From Bryobacterales bacterium (GTDB taxonomy: Bacteria > Acidobacteriota > Terriglobia > Bryobacterales > Bryobacteraceae), in the NCBI GenBank assembly GCA_020851655.1, contig JADZCI010000072.1, forward strand, positions 1 through 64,000: 64,000 nt of DNA, given 5' to 3'. Positions 39,510 through 48,388 of this stretch are shown piece by piece (the first letter of the stretch is position 1; every line of letters begins with the position of its first letter). Position numbers and translations under genes: made by a program. The notes beneath the pieces are model-generated. The model was given only the letters and a program-made list of their open reading frames with translations, was not told the DNA's origin and made no database searches.

Positions 39510-41708
39510 CTATGGCGCCTCCACGCGGAATTTCCGGAGGCTGACCGTCGGCTCGGCCCCAGGCTTCGACGGCTGCGCCACAGCGCGCAGGATGTACTCT
39601 CCGGGCTCATTCGGGAATGCGATTGCAAAGCGCCATGTCTGCGACCCCAGCGCCGGGATGTTCACACTCGCGGTTTGCTTGGTCATTGCATGACCGCTCT
39701 CGATGGTGAGAGTCAGGCCGGCATCGGCCGCCTCGTATTGATCGTTCACTATCATCACGGCAATCTTCCGTTTGGATGCCGCGGCCACTTTCGGCTGCCA
39801 GAAGTTGATGTAGACGCCCAGTGGCCGGAACGCTTCCTTCACGTATTTCTCGAACTCCGGATGCAGCTCCAGTTTCTCCACGTCGCGGAAATGATCTGAC
39901 GTATAGACACCGGGATAGCTGCACGTCAGATAGACGAAGTGCAGAACGCCTGCGAAGTTGCGGTGCGCTCGCCAGAACTCGGTGAGCCCCGCCAGCAGGT
40001 AATTGTTCAACTCAATGCGCTCCGCGGACGTGGCGGCGGGCCCGAGCAGTTTCGCATACACGTTCTTCGTCAGTTCCACCGGAGAACCGTCGCGGTTCAG
40101 CCACAACCACCCGTACTCGTTGAGAATCACGGGATGAGCGGTGGGATGAGAACTGCCCGCCGACTTCGCCCCGGTCATTCTTTCCAGTTCTGTCATCTCG
40201 AACCCGGGGTTCATGTTGGTGTAGTTGCGGATGAACTGATAGGGATGGTCCTCCACTGGATCGTCCGGGCCCACAGGAATGGCGTACCCGTTATCCCAAG
40301 GGCGATTGCTCAGGTCGAGCTTGCGCACCACCGGGATCACGTCCTTTGCAATCAGTTCCGCCTCCGTTTCATTCGACGCGTCCCAGATCGCCTGGCTGGG
40401 GTGATTCCAGTTGTCGCGCATCCACGGTTTGTACTGCTCAATCAATGACGCGGCCGTCCACTCCTTGTGCCAGCTATTCCACGTCTCACCGCCGGTCCAG
40501 ATGAAGAACTCATTCTGGATCAGCAGGCCCGCTTCGTCGGCGATGTCCATCCACATGTCAGGGACGGGGCCAATGCAAAAGCGGAACGCATTCCAGTGCA
40601 TCTTCTTCGGGATGTCGATGAGCAACTTCCGCACCCACTGCTCATCCCAGGGCAAGCCGCCTGCTTTGGGATCTTCGAAGAAGCGATGCAGCGTTATGTT
40701 GGAACCGCGAAGAAAGTACGGGCGTCCGTTTAGAAGAGCACGCTTTGTCGCCGTATCAAAGCGGAATTCGCGCATCCCGAAGCGAGTGGTCAGGCTGTCG
40801 CCTCCTGTATCGCTTTCCAACACGTAGAGGAACGGGTCCTCGGGGCTCCACAAGTGGGGTTTCGGCAGAGAAATTGTCTGCGTGATCGTCTTCGCCTCGC
40901 CCGCCGCGAGCACCAGCCGCTCTGACGCACCGCCGGCCGGTCCCTGCCCGCCCTTCCAAAACCTCACGCGATGTCGTAGCGTGAACCTGCCGGCCGCGCC
41001 GGCGTTTCGCACCACGGTCTGTACGACAATCGACTCCTCCCTGATCCGCGGCGCTACCTGCACGGTTTCGATCACGGGATTGTCAGCAAGATGCAGAGAG
41101 ACGCTGTCGTAGATCCCCGGCGTCCATTTCAGCTTCTCGAAGTCCGTCCCCGCGGCAATCTCCTTCGGCAGCACGCCCGGATGCGCGCCCACCCGCACCA
41201 CCAGCGTATTCTCACCGTCCCACCTGATCGCCTTCGTCAGATCGAAAAAACCGGCGCTGAAACAATGGGAATTGTCTCCGATCTTCTTCCCGTTCAGCCA
41301 GACTTGCATGCCGAATTGCGCCTTGCCAATCTTCAGGATGGCCACTTGCTTCCGAGCGGGCGGGCGGAATGTCCGCATGTACCAGAAGTAGTTGCGCGGC
41401 TGTTTGGAGAAGCCAACCTCGGTGGTGAGCATGCTCCGCGGGAGTTCCTTCAGGCGAACTCGCTTGTCGATCAGTTCCCGGCTCTCGAACTCGTCAACTT
41501 GTTGGAAAACAGGCTCCGCTCGATTGATCAGACCGGGCACGCGGACATTGTGTCTGAAAGCAGCCGGAACCTGATCCGGCGCCAAGCTCTCATCGATTCT
41601 CCAATCGCCGTCAAGCGGCACAACGATGCGGCCGGGAGTAACCGGCGCGGCATGAATCGCGCACAGCAAAGACAGGCAAGACAGGACTGCAATTCTAGGC
41701 AGCATCAC
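39510..41708 (-). CDS. Glycoside hydrolase family 2 protein, secreted (third GH2)
   Basis: This 732-residue secreted enzyme has a signal peptide (residues 1-20). It has the GH2 N-terminal sugar-binding domain (VPLDGDWRID to about residue 210), an immunoglobulin-like domain and the TIM barrel. The acid/base is E447 in WDASNETEAE and the likely nucleophile is E531 in VILNEYGWL. The C-terminal 100 residues form a beta domain. It points away from the receptor gene, sharing a 236-base divergent control region with it, and meets the CRTAC-like gene tail to tail. Beta-galactosidase, beta-glucuronidase and beta-mannosidase are all possible. Confidence 0.87.
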   Translation of the reverse strand: MMLPRIAVLSCLSLLCAIHAAPVTPGRIVVPLDGDWRIDESLAPDQVPAAFRHNVRVPGLINRAEPVFQQVDEFESRELIDKRVRLKELPRSMLTTEVGFSKQPRNYFWYMRTFRPPARKQVAILKIGKAQFGMQVWLNGKKIGDNSHCFSAGFFDLTKAIRWDGENTLVVRVGAHPGVLPKEIAAGTDFEKLKWTPGIYDSVSLHLADNPVIETVQVAPRIREESIVVQTVVRNAGAAGRFTLRHRVRFWKGGQGPAGGASERLVLAAGEAKTITQTISLPKPHLWSPEDPFLYVLESDTGGDSLTTRFGMREFRFDTATKRALLNGRPYFLRGSNITLHRFFEDPKAGGLPWDEQWVRKLLIDIPKKMHWNAFRFCIGPVPDMWMDIADEAGLLIQNEFFIWTGGETWNSWHKEWTAASLIEQYKPWMRDNWNHPSQAIWDASNETEAELIAKDVIPVVRKLDLSNRPWDNGYAIPVGPDDPVEDHPYQFIRNYTNMNPGFEMTELERMTGAKSAGSSHPTAHPVILNEYGWLWLNRDGSPVELTKNVYAKLLGPAATSAERIELNNYLLAGLTEFWRAHRNFAGVLHFVYLTCSYPGVYTSDHFRDVEKLELHPEFEKYVKEAFRPLGVYINFWQPKVAAASKRKIAVMIVNDQYEAADAGLTLTIESGHAMTKQTASVNIPALGSQTWRFAIAFPNEPGEYILRAVAQPSKPGAEPTVSLRKFRVEAP

Positions 41709-41781
41709 ACACCTCGAAGCCAGACGTTAGACTCTCTTCACCGCTGCTGTCTGGATAAGGAACATTTTTTCTGCTCCTCCC

Positions 41782-41829
41782 TTGACAACCACGACTCTCC
41801 AAATATATATTGACCGTGACCGTTAACGG
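41782..41829 (+). promoter_or_regulatory. Putative sigma-70 promoter and palindromic operator of the receptor gene
   Basis: A perfect TTGACA at 41782-41787 is followed after 18 bases by TATATT at 41806-41811 (or 16 bases before TATATA). The perfect palindrome CCGTTAACGG occupies 41820-41829, centred about seven bases after the predicted transcription start. That is a typical repressor-site position. The repeat GACCGTGACCGT runs into it. About 115 bases of leader separate this site from the ATG, which has AGGAG upstream. Confidence 0.55.
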
Positions 41830-41944
41830 AAGTGGGGAGTTGGGCTAAAGAGGTACGGAACTCTCAACAGCTCTCCTTCGATAGGTCTCGCCCAAAGGGT
41901 TTCGCGTTCCCCGCGGGGGGCGCTCGATAAAAGGAGCTAAAGGG

Positions 41945-44900
41945 ATGTCGTCAACCTGGTTAGGAAGGTGTCTGCGAACAGCGATCCTTTCCATTCTCTA
42001 CTTTCTGCTGGTGGGCGCCGGCCTCAACGCCCAGACCACTGGCGTAATCACAGGAACGGTCTCCGACCCCAGCGGAGCCGTAGTTCCGGGAGCCAAGGTC
42101 ACAGTCAAAAACACGGGGACAGGAGAGACGCGCGAGCTCACAACGAACGAGAGCGGCGTCTATGTTGCCTACTCATTGCCGGTCGGTACGTACGACGTGG
42201 AAACCACGGCCGCCGGTTTCAAGAAGAGCACGCGCTCCAACGTCCCACTCAGTGTCGCCGACCGCCTCGGCATCAATTTCGTCCTGGAGGTCGGAACCAG
42301 TTCGGAAGTAGTGGAAGTCTCGGCCCAGGTCCCGGTTGTGGAGACCGAAAAGGGCGACGTCAATTTTACCGTCAGCACGAAGCAGATGACGGATCTGGCC
42401 GTGAACGGCCGCACCTTCTTCGCCCTGCAGCAACTTTTCCCGGGCGCTTCCCGCACCATGGGTGACGAGGGCGGTCTGAGTTTCAACAGTGGGAAGGGAT
42501 TCGCGATCAACGGGCAGCGGCCCAGTTATTCCGGCATTCAGCTCGATGGCGTCGAGAACACGGACATGGGGAATCAGAGCGGCATGCTGACCGTGCCGGG
42601 CATGGAAACGGTCGCGGAGTTCAAGGTTCAGACTTCGAACTACTCCGCCGAATACGGCACAGGGGGCGTGTCCAATATTCTGGTGATCACGCGCTCCGGC
42701 ACCAGAGATTTCCATGGCGCCGCCTATGACTATTTGAGGAACGACGCGCTGGACGCACGCAACTTCTTCGCCGCCTCGCGACCCAAGCTGCGTTTCAATA
42801 ACTACGGTTACCGCCTGGGCGGACCCGTCACCTTCGGGCGCCTTTACAACAAAGACAAGGACAAGACGTTCTTCTTCTGGGCACAGGAATGGCGCACCAA
42901 ACGGACGCAATCAGTGCTCCGCGCCGCGACCCCAACCGATGCGATGCGCGCGGGTGACTACTCGGCTGAGGCAGCCCGCACAGGCGTAAACATTGTCGAT
43001 CCCGACACCAAGTTACCGTTCCCGAACAATCAGATCCCCACTCAGCGTCTGAATGCCAATGCGCAGTTGCTGCTGAAACAGAATTTCCCATCGCCCAACG
43101 CATCCGGCTTCCTGAATTTCCTGGCGAATGCGCCAAGCGTGGAGGACTGGCGGCAGGAGACCGTGCACATCACCCACGAACTCACAAAGAACACACGCGT
43201 CTCGGTTCGCTACATCCAGGACACATGGACGCAGCAGTATGCAACCACCCTCTGGGGTGGCCAGGCATTCCCGAGCATCGGCAGTATCGCGAACGTGCCC
43301 GGCAAGAGTTTTCTCGCCAAGGCGACGACCGTGATTAACCCCACCATGCTCAATGAATTCTCCTACGCCTACGGGAGCAACTATCCGCCGCAAGGAACAA
43401 AGCGCGGTGTCGAGCTGACCGGCGCCTTCGAGGAGCCGAGTGGCCTGAACATCCCGCGTCTCTTCCCTCGCGATCCGAGCCGTCCGAAGAAGGTTCCCAA
43501 TCTGAGTTTCTCTGGCGGTTGGGGCAACATTGACAGCAGCTATTATCCCTGGTGGGCACACCACAACATCGCGACACTCACCGACAACTTCTCCAAGACA
43601 ATCGGTTCCCACTCGTTGAAGATGGGAGGCACGTGGCAGTTCTCAAAGACGCCGGTCGGGTCCCAAATCAATCCCGCCGATCAGGGTGGCTTCAGCTTTG
43701 ATGGCAGCTTCTCCAAGCACCCCATGTCTGATTTCATGCTGGGCCGGGCCGCGTCTTATAGCGAACTCGACAAGCTTTTGATGCCGAGTTACGACTATCC
43801 ACAATTGGAGATGTACTTCCAGGACTCGTGGAAAGTCTCCCGCCGCCTGACGCTCAACCTCGGAGTCCGTTGGTTCTGGATCCCGCACGCCCATGAGGCC
43901 TCGGATCTCATCACCAATTTCGTGGCCAGCCGCTATGATCCGGCCAAGGCTGTCGTGGTTTTGCCTGATAATACGCTGCAACCCGGTGTGGGTGATCCCT
44001 ACAACGGAATCTGGTCGGTAAAGGCCGGCATGCCGAGAACGATCGTGCCCACCCACTACGGGAGCTATGCACCCCGATTCGGCTTCGCCTACGATCCAAC
44101 CGGAACGGGCAGGTGGTCCATCCGCGGCGGGTACGGCCTCGGTTACTACAGGGTGGAAGGGAATGACATCTACGGCATGGTTGGCAATCCGCCGAACGCA
44201 AAGCTCGTCCAGGTATTCAATCCCCCGCTGGACAATCCCGCCCAGGGCCAGGCCGGTGCGCAACGCCCACTTTCTCTTGCCTCCCTTGACCCGGTGTACG
44301 AGGTGCCTTACGTCCAGAGCTACAGCCTGGAGGTCCAACGCGAGTTGTTCACGCACACCTCGGTGTCCCTCGGCTACGTCGGTTCGCACGGCGTGCATCT
44401 CGATCGTGGGCGGAACATCAACCAGCCCTTGCCGGTCCCCGGTTACGACTTCGACCCGCGCCTGAATACGCGGGCCGTCGCAACAGACAGGATCCGGCCA
44501 TTCCAGGGCTACTCCGGCATCGGCCAGCGCGAGAATACGGGTTCCTCGACGTACAACTCTCTACAGGCCACCTTCAAGCGCAGGATGACGCAAGGCCTGT
44601 TGTTTGAGTCGGCTTATACGTGGTCCCGTGTGATTGCCAATGCGAGCGGTTTCAATGAGGGTCCACAGAATGCCTACAACCTCTCGGGTGAGCGCGGTCC
44701 TGCTTCCTTTGACCGCACGCAGATGCTGATTTTCAACTTCATCTACGAGATTCCATTCCTCAAGTTGCGAAGGGACATTGTGGGAACGCTGCTCGGCGGA
44801 TGGCAGTTGTCGGGAGTCACAATGTTCCAGGGCGGCACACCGCGCAATCTCGGCCTGACAGGCGGCACCATCGGGCTGGCCAGCCGGCCGAACGTGGTCG

Positions 44901-45223
44901 CCGGGCAGACAGTGGATGGCCCGCAGACCGTTGCCCAGTGGTTCAACACGGCTGCGTTTGCCGCTCCGCCATACGGTTTCTTCGGCAACGCCGGCCGCAA
45001 CATCATTCGCGGACCGGGCATCAACAGTTGGGATCTCTCGCTCTTCAAGCGGTTTGATTTCAAGGAGCGTTACAGCTTCCAAATCCGCGCCGACGCCTTC
45101 AACGCCTTTAACAACACTAATTTCGATGGGGTCAGCACGACCTTCGGCAGCGGCAACTTTGGGCAATTGACATCAGCACGCCAACCACGGAATATGCAGG
45201 TTTCGGCCAAGTTCGAATTCTGA
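41945..45223 (+). CDS. Oar-like TonB-dependent receptor with carboxypeptidase-regulatory domain
   Basis: This is a 1092-residue outer-membrane receptor. After a signal peptide (residues 1-29) comes a carboxypeptidase-regulatory-like beta-sandwich (GVITGTVSDPSGAVVPGAKV to about residue 115). A plug region follows, containing INGQRPSYSGIQLDGVENTD, then a long 22-strand-type barrel ending in phenylalanine (KFEF), as outer-membrane barrels do. This architecture is characteristic of Acidobacteria, where such receptors are thought to import or bind oligosaccharides. Its promoter carries a palindromic operator. A secreted TPR protein follows 100 bases downstream. Confidence 0.92.
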   Translation: MSSTWLGRCLRTAILSILYFLLVGAGLNAQTTGVITGTVSDPSGAVVPGAKVTVKNTGTGETRELTTNESGVYVAYSLPVGTYDVETTAAGFKKSTRSNVPLSVADRLGINFVLEVGTSSEVVEVSAQVPVVETEKGDVNFTVSTKQMTDLAVNGRTFFALQQLFPGASRTMGDEGGLSFNSGKGFAINGQRPSYSGIQLDGVENTDMGNQSGMLTVPGMETVAEFKVQTSNYSAEYGTGGVSNILVITRSGTRDFHGAAYDYLRNDALDARNFFAASRPKLRFNNYGYRLGGPVTFGRLYNKDKDKTFFFWAQEWRTKRTQSVLRAATPTDAMRAGDYSAEAARTGVNIVDPDTKLPFPNNQIPTQRLNANAQLLLKQNFPSPNASGFLNFLANAPSVEDWRQETVHITHELTKNTRVSVRYIQDTWTQQYATTLWGGQAFPSIGSIANVPGKSFLAKATTVINPTMLNEFSYAYGSNYPPQGTKRGVELTGAFEEPSGLNIPRLFPRDPSRPKKVPNLSFSGGWGNIDSSYYPWWAHHNIATLTDNFSKTIGSHSLKMGGTWQFSKTPVGSQINPADQGGFSFDGSFSKHPMSDFMLGRAASYSELDKLLMPSYDYPQLEMYFQDSWKVSRRLTLNLGVRWFWIPHAHEASDLITNFVASRYDPAKAVVVLPDNTLQPGVGDPYNGIWSVKAGMPRTIVPTHYGSYAPRFGFAYDPTGTGRWSIRGGYGLGYYRVEGNDIYGMVGNPPNAKLVQVFNPPLDNPAQGQAGAQRPLSLASLDPVYEVPYVQSYSLEVQRELFTHTSVSLGYVGSHGVHLDRGRNINQPLPVPGYDFDPRLNTRAVATDRIRPFQGYSGIGQRENTGSSTYNSLQATFKRRMTQGLLFESAYTWSRVIANASGFNEGPQNAYNLSGERGPASFDRTQMLIFNFIYEIPFLKLRRDIVGTLLGGWQLSGVTMFQGGTPRNLGLTGGTIGLASRPNVVAGQTVDGPQTVAQWFNTAAFAAPPYGFFGNAGRNIIRGPGINSWDLSLFKRFDFKERYSFQIRADAFNAFNNTNFDGVSTTFGSGNFGQLTSARQPRNMQVSAKFEF

Positions 45224-45323
45224 AGTGCGCCAGTGATCATTGCTCGGAAACGAGAGGAGGGGCCGCGACTGGCAGGACCGTGTTGAAATGACCGGCCTCG
45301 GCGGCCTCACCGAATACGCCGTC

Positions 45324-46463
45324 ATGAAAGGCATTCGGAACTTCGTCATCGCCGCGGTTTCACTGCTTGCGCCGTGCGCGGTCATCGCTCAGACGCCGAA
45401 AGCGTCGCCGTTTGACGAAGGCCGGAAACTGCAGGAGCAGGGCCGCTACGCCGAAGCCGAGGTCCAGTACCGTGAAGCATTGCGATTGCAGCACCGCGCC
45501 ATCCCGGTGCTGACCAATCTGGGCGTGGTCCTTGCACGCCAGGCCAAATTCGCTGACGCCATCGCCACCTATAAGAAGGCGCTGGCGATCGACCCCACGC
45601 TCACACCAGTCAGGGGCAATATTGGGCTTGCCTACTACCAGCAGGAAGACTGGGACAATGCTGCCGCATGGTTCACGCAAGTCCTCCGCAAGTCCCCAGA
45701 CGACAGCCGCACAATCCAGCTACTGGCCATCTGCCGGGTGCAAAGCCGGCAATACAAGCAGGCCGCGGCGCTCTTCGACCGGCTACTCCCCTCGGACGAC
45801 CCGTCGATCCTCATTGGCGCGGCAACGTCGTATATCGAGACCGGCCAAGCGCAGCAGGCCTCGGATCTGCTGGAAAAACTTCTCGTGGTACAACCGGATG
45901 CGCCACAGACCCTATTCCTCGCGGGCCTCGCGCACTATAACAGGGAAAAGTACTCCGAAGCCGCGACCGCGCTTCAACGCATGCTCGAGCTTTCACCAGA
46001 CAGCGCGGAGGGCCATTTCTACCTCGGCGCCGTCTACTTCAAACAAGATAACCACGATGCCGCGATCGCCGAGTGGCGCCGCGCGGTCGCGGCAAACCGC
46101 GCCTACTTCCCAGCGATCTTCGCCCTTGGCGCGCTCTTATCCGAACGCCGTGAGTATAAGGAAGCAGCAGACCTGCTTGCCAAGGCCGAGGCACTACGCC
46201 CCAACTCCGCGGTGGTCCAGTACGAAGCCGGCCGCGTCGATTACCAGGAAGGTCGATATACCCAGGCGCTCCAACGGCTTTCCCGCGCCAAGCAGCTCGA
46301 CCCCCACTCCCAGTCCACCAGCTTCCTCCTTGCCAACACTCTCCGGCAACTGGGCCGCGAAGCCGAAGCGCTCAAGGAGTTCCAACACAGCCGGCAACTC
46401 ATGCAGAAAAGCATCGGTGCTGACACTGTCGAACAGGCCTTGGAAAAACCACAAGCCAAATAG
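45324..46463 (+). CDS. Secreted tetratricopeptide-repeat protein
   Basis: This 379-residue protein has a signal peptide (residues 1-21, ending CAVIAQT). The rest is made of about nine tandem TPR helices with the usual G/A-Y/A/P spacing (GRYAEAEVQYREALRL, AKFADAIATYKKALAIDP, EYKEAADLLAKAEALRP and others). I chose the ATG at 45324 because the signal peptide begins there; earlier in-frame starts add non-signal sequence. It follows the Oar-type receptor. SusD proteins are also TPR-based, so this may be a functional counterpart that presents glycan to the receptor, but that is inference. Confidence 0.85.
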   Translation: MKGIRNFVIAAVSLLAPCAVIAQTPKASPFDEGRKLQEQGRYAEAEVQYREALRLQHRAIPVLTNLGVVLARQAKFADAIATYKKALAIDPTLTPVRGNIGLAYYQQEDWDNAAAWFTQVLRKSPDDSRTIQLLAICRVQSRQYKQAAALFDRLLPSDDPSILIGAATSYIETGQAQQASDLLEKLLVVQPDAPQTLFLAGLAHYNREKYSEAATALQRMLELSPDSAEGHFYLGAVYFKQDNHDAAIAEWRRAVAANRAYFPAIFALGALLSERREYKEAADLLAKAEALRPNSAVVQYEAGRVDYQEGRYTQALQRLSRAKQLDPHSQSTSFLLANTLRQLGREAEALKEFQHSRQLMQKSIGADTVEQALEKPQAK

Positions 46464-46707
46464 TTGCCGGCACCCTCTGCGTCCGGTGGTGATCAGGAGA
46501 TCGGCGCGTACAGTCTGGAGTGTCAGCAAGGGAGTCTTTGGTCGAGGTACTTGAAAGGAACCGCAAGGTTCCAGTTCCCAATCCGAATCAGATGAAAGTA
46601 CGATGTGCCATGAGTCCGATTGGTGCAAAGCTTCAGGCTCATCTTGTATTGGAAAAGACTGCTCCTAGGCGTGAGGAGTTGTGTGCGCTACACTCTAGAG
46701 TACTTTT
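46464..46707 (+). promoter_or_regulatory. Leader region of the surface-polysaccharide cluster with a GNRA hairpin
   Basis: This 244-base gap precedes the C-methyltransferase gene. GGAACC at 46557-46562 and GGTTCC at 46567-46572 form a perfect six-pair stem closed by a GCAA tetraloop, with no T run after it, so it is more likely an RNA structure than a terminator. TACACT shortly before the start codon could be a -10. No ribosome-binding site precedes the ATG at 46708. Confidence 0.3.
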
Positions 46708-47916
46708 ATGTTCCGAACGATGTGCATGGTCTGCAGGTCCTCGGACCTTCAAACCATCATTGACCTGGGCATGCATCCGTTTGCCGACACGTTCATCCCC
46801 GAATCGCGGCTCAGCGAACCCGATCTCCACTATCCCCTTGCGTGCGATTTGTGTCTGAGTTGCGGGCACATACAAAGCCGCTGTGAGACAGATCCCGTTG
46901 CACGTTATTCCGATCACGACTACTCCTATACCTCGTCCAATTCCACCGTCTCTCGCGCGCACTGGGAGAATTATGCCGTGAACCTCGCCAGGACGGGTTT
47001 GCGACCGGGTGACCTCGTGGTGGAGGTGGGATCCAATGATGGTTATCTCCTGGAGCAATTCCGGCGGTCTGATGTTCGGACGCTGGGGATCGATGCGGCT
47101 CCGGCCATGCAACGGCTGGCGGCGGAAAGAGGCATAGAAACGCTCGTGGGACTGTTTGGTCCGGAGATGGCGCGGAAAGCCAAGGATAAAGCAGGACCGG
47201 CCAAGCTGGTGGTTGCCAACAACGTGCTCAATCATTCGGACGACGTTGTCTCATTCGTGTCCGGGGCGCGCGATCTGCTTGCTCCAGATGGCACATTCGT
47301 CTTTGAACTTCCGTATTGGCCCGATGGAATTCGGGACGGCCATTTCGATCAGATCTACCACGAGCACGTAAGTTACTTAACTGCCCGGTCGAGTGACCGC
47401 ATTGTCCGTGAGGCGGGTCTCGCTATCATCGATGTCGAACTGATCCGCTACCACGGCGGCTCGATACGGGTATACGCCAAGCGTGCCCAGCAGGCTACGG
47501 CCACATGTGACGGAATCACCGGGTTGATCCAGCAGGAGATCGGCGAGAAGATGTTTGATCCCGCCATGTACCGTGATTTCTTGGCAGCGATTCAGGCGCG
47601 CCGGAGCAGGTTTCTGGAGGAGATTCACAGGCTCCGTGCAAACGGTGTTGTCATCGTGGCCGTAGGCGCGGCGGCCAAAGGCAATACGCTGCTCAACTAC
47701 TATCGTCTAGACCCTACAACCATTACCTGTGTGACCGATAGTTCTCCTCTCAAGCAAGGAAAGTACACGCCCGGAACCCGAATTCCGATACGCGACGATA
47801 CGGTGCTAGCCGGTTACGGCCAGGTCGCTGCATTGATTCTGTCGTGGAACCTAACGGACGTGCTAAAACGAATTCTTCATGGCTTAAATCCACAAATCAG
47901 CTTTTTGCAACCTTAG
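46708..47916 (+). CDS. Sugar C-methyltransferase family protein (zinc-binding, SAM-dependent)
   Basis: This 402-residue enzyme has the three-part layout of NDP-sugar C-methyltransferases. An N-terminal zinc domain has cysteines in CMVC and CDLCLSCGH, a central Rossmann domain has the SAM motif VVEVGSNDGYLL, and a C-terminal domain carries GAAAKGNTLLNYY. Family members add a methyl branch to a 3-keto or 4-keto deoxysugar nucleotide. The catalytic-type HEH stretch (YHEHVSYL) is present. It opens the surface-polysaccharide cluster and precedes a cupin, an epimerase and an SDR with small gaps, suggesting a pathway to a branched sugar. Confidence 0.9.
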   Translation: MFRTMCMVCRSSDLQTIIDLGMHPFADTFIPESRLSEPDLHYPLACDLCLSCGHIQSRCETDPVARYSDHDYSYTSSNSTVSRAHWENYAVNLARTGLRPGDLVVEVGSNDGYLLEQFRRSDVRTLGIDAAPAMQRLAAERGIETLVGLFGPEMARKAKDKAGPAKLVVANNVLNHSDDVVSFVSGARDLLAPDGTFVFELPYWPDGIRDGHFDQIYHEHVSYLTARSSDRIVREAGLAIIDVELIRYHGGSIRVYAKRAQQATATCDGITGLIQQEIGEKMFDPAMYRDFLAAIQARRSRFLEEIHRLRANGVVIVAVGAAAKGNTLLNYYRLDPTTITCVTDSSPLKQGKYTPGTRIPIRDDTVLAGYGQVAALILSWNLTDVLKRILHGLNPQISFLQP

Positions 47917-47929
47917 GCGAGGAAGAAGA

Positions 47930-48388
47930 ATGGAAAAGCGTAGAATTGAACCAGCGCACGTGGATAACAGGGGATACATCGCCGACATATTCTACCGGCG
48001 CTCTATCGATCACGTTGCCGTTATCGATACCGTCGCGAAGTCAGTGCGTGGAAACCATTACCATAAGCTCTCCACCCAGCACATCCTGATCACGAAAGGA
48101 TCGTTGGAATATTGGTATAAGCCACTGGACTTCAACGGTCCCGCCAAGTGTGTATTGCTGCGAGAGTACGACATTGTATCCACGCCTCCAAATGAGGTTC
48201 ACGCTCTACGGATGCTCGAAGACAACCAGTTCATAGTGTTTTCCGAGGGTGTACGGGGCGGCGTGGACTACGAGGCGGACACCTATCGCACCGAAGTGAT
48301 CATTCCGAAAGAGCTCTGTTTCGGCGAGGATCGCACTTCGTCGGGCGGGCCGCAGTTCAGCCGTGGACTCGAGAAAGAGCGCGCGTGA
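47930..48388 (+). CDS. CapF/WxcM-type cupin involved in sugar-nucleotide modification
   Basis: This 152-residue single-domain cupin has the metal-binding pattern RGNHYHK at residues 40-46 and a downstream TPPNEVHAL histidine. This resembles the C-terminal cupin of CapF and WxcM-like proteins, which epimerise or isomerise keto-sugar nucleotides. The C-terminal ADTYRTEV also matches that group. It overlaps the next gene by four bases and follows the C-methyltransferase gene by 13 bases, so it probably acts on the same intermediate. Confidence 0.75.
   Translation: MEKRRIEPAHVDNRGYIADIFYRRSIDHVAVIDTVAKSVRGNHYHKLSTQHILITKGSLEYWYKPLDFNGPAKCVLLREYDIVSTPPNEVHALRMLEDNQFIVFSEGVRGGVDYEADTYRTEVIIPKELCFGEDRTSSGGPQFSRGLEKERA

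Noticed and set aside
46520-46858. A 112-codon open frame before the C-methyltransferase gene
   Set aside because: It runs 150 bases into the methyltransferase in another frame and is Arg/Pro/Ser-rich with no motif or good ribosome-binding site.
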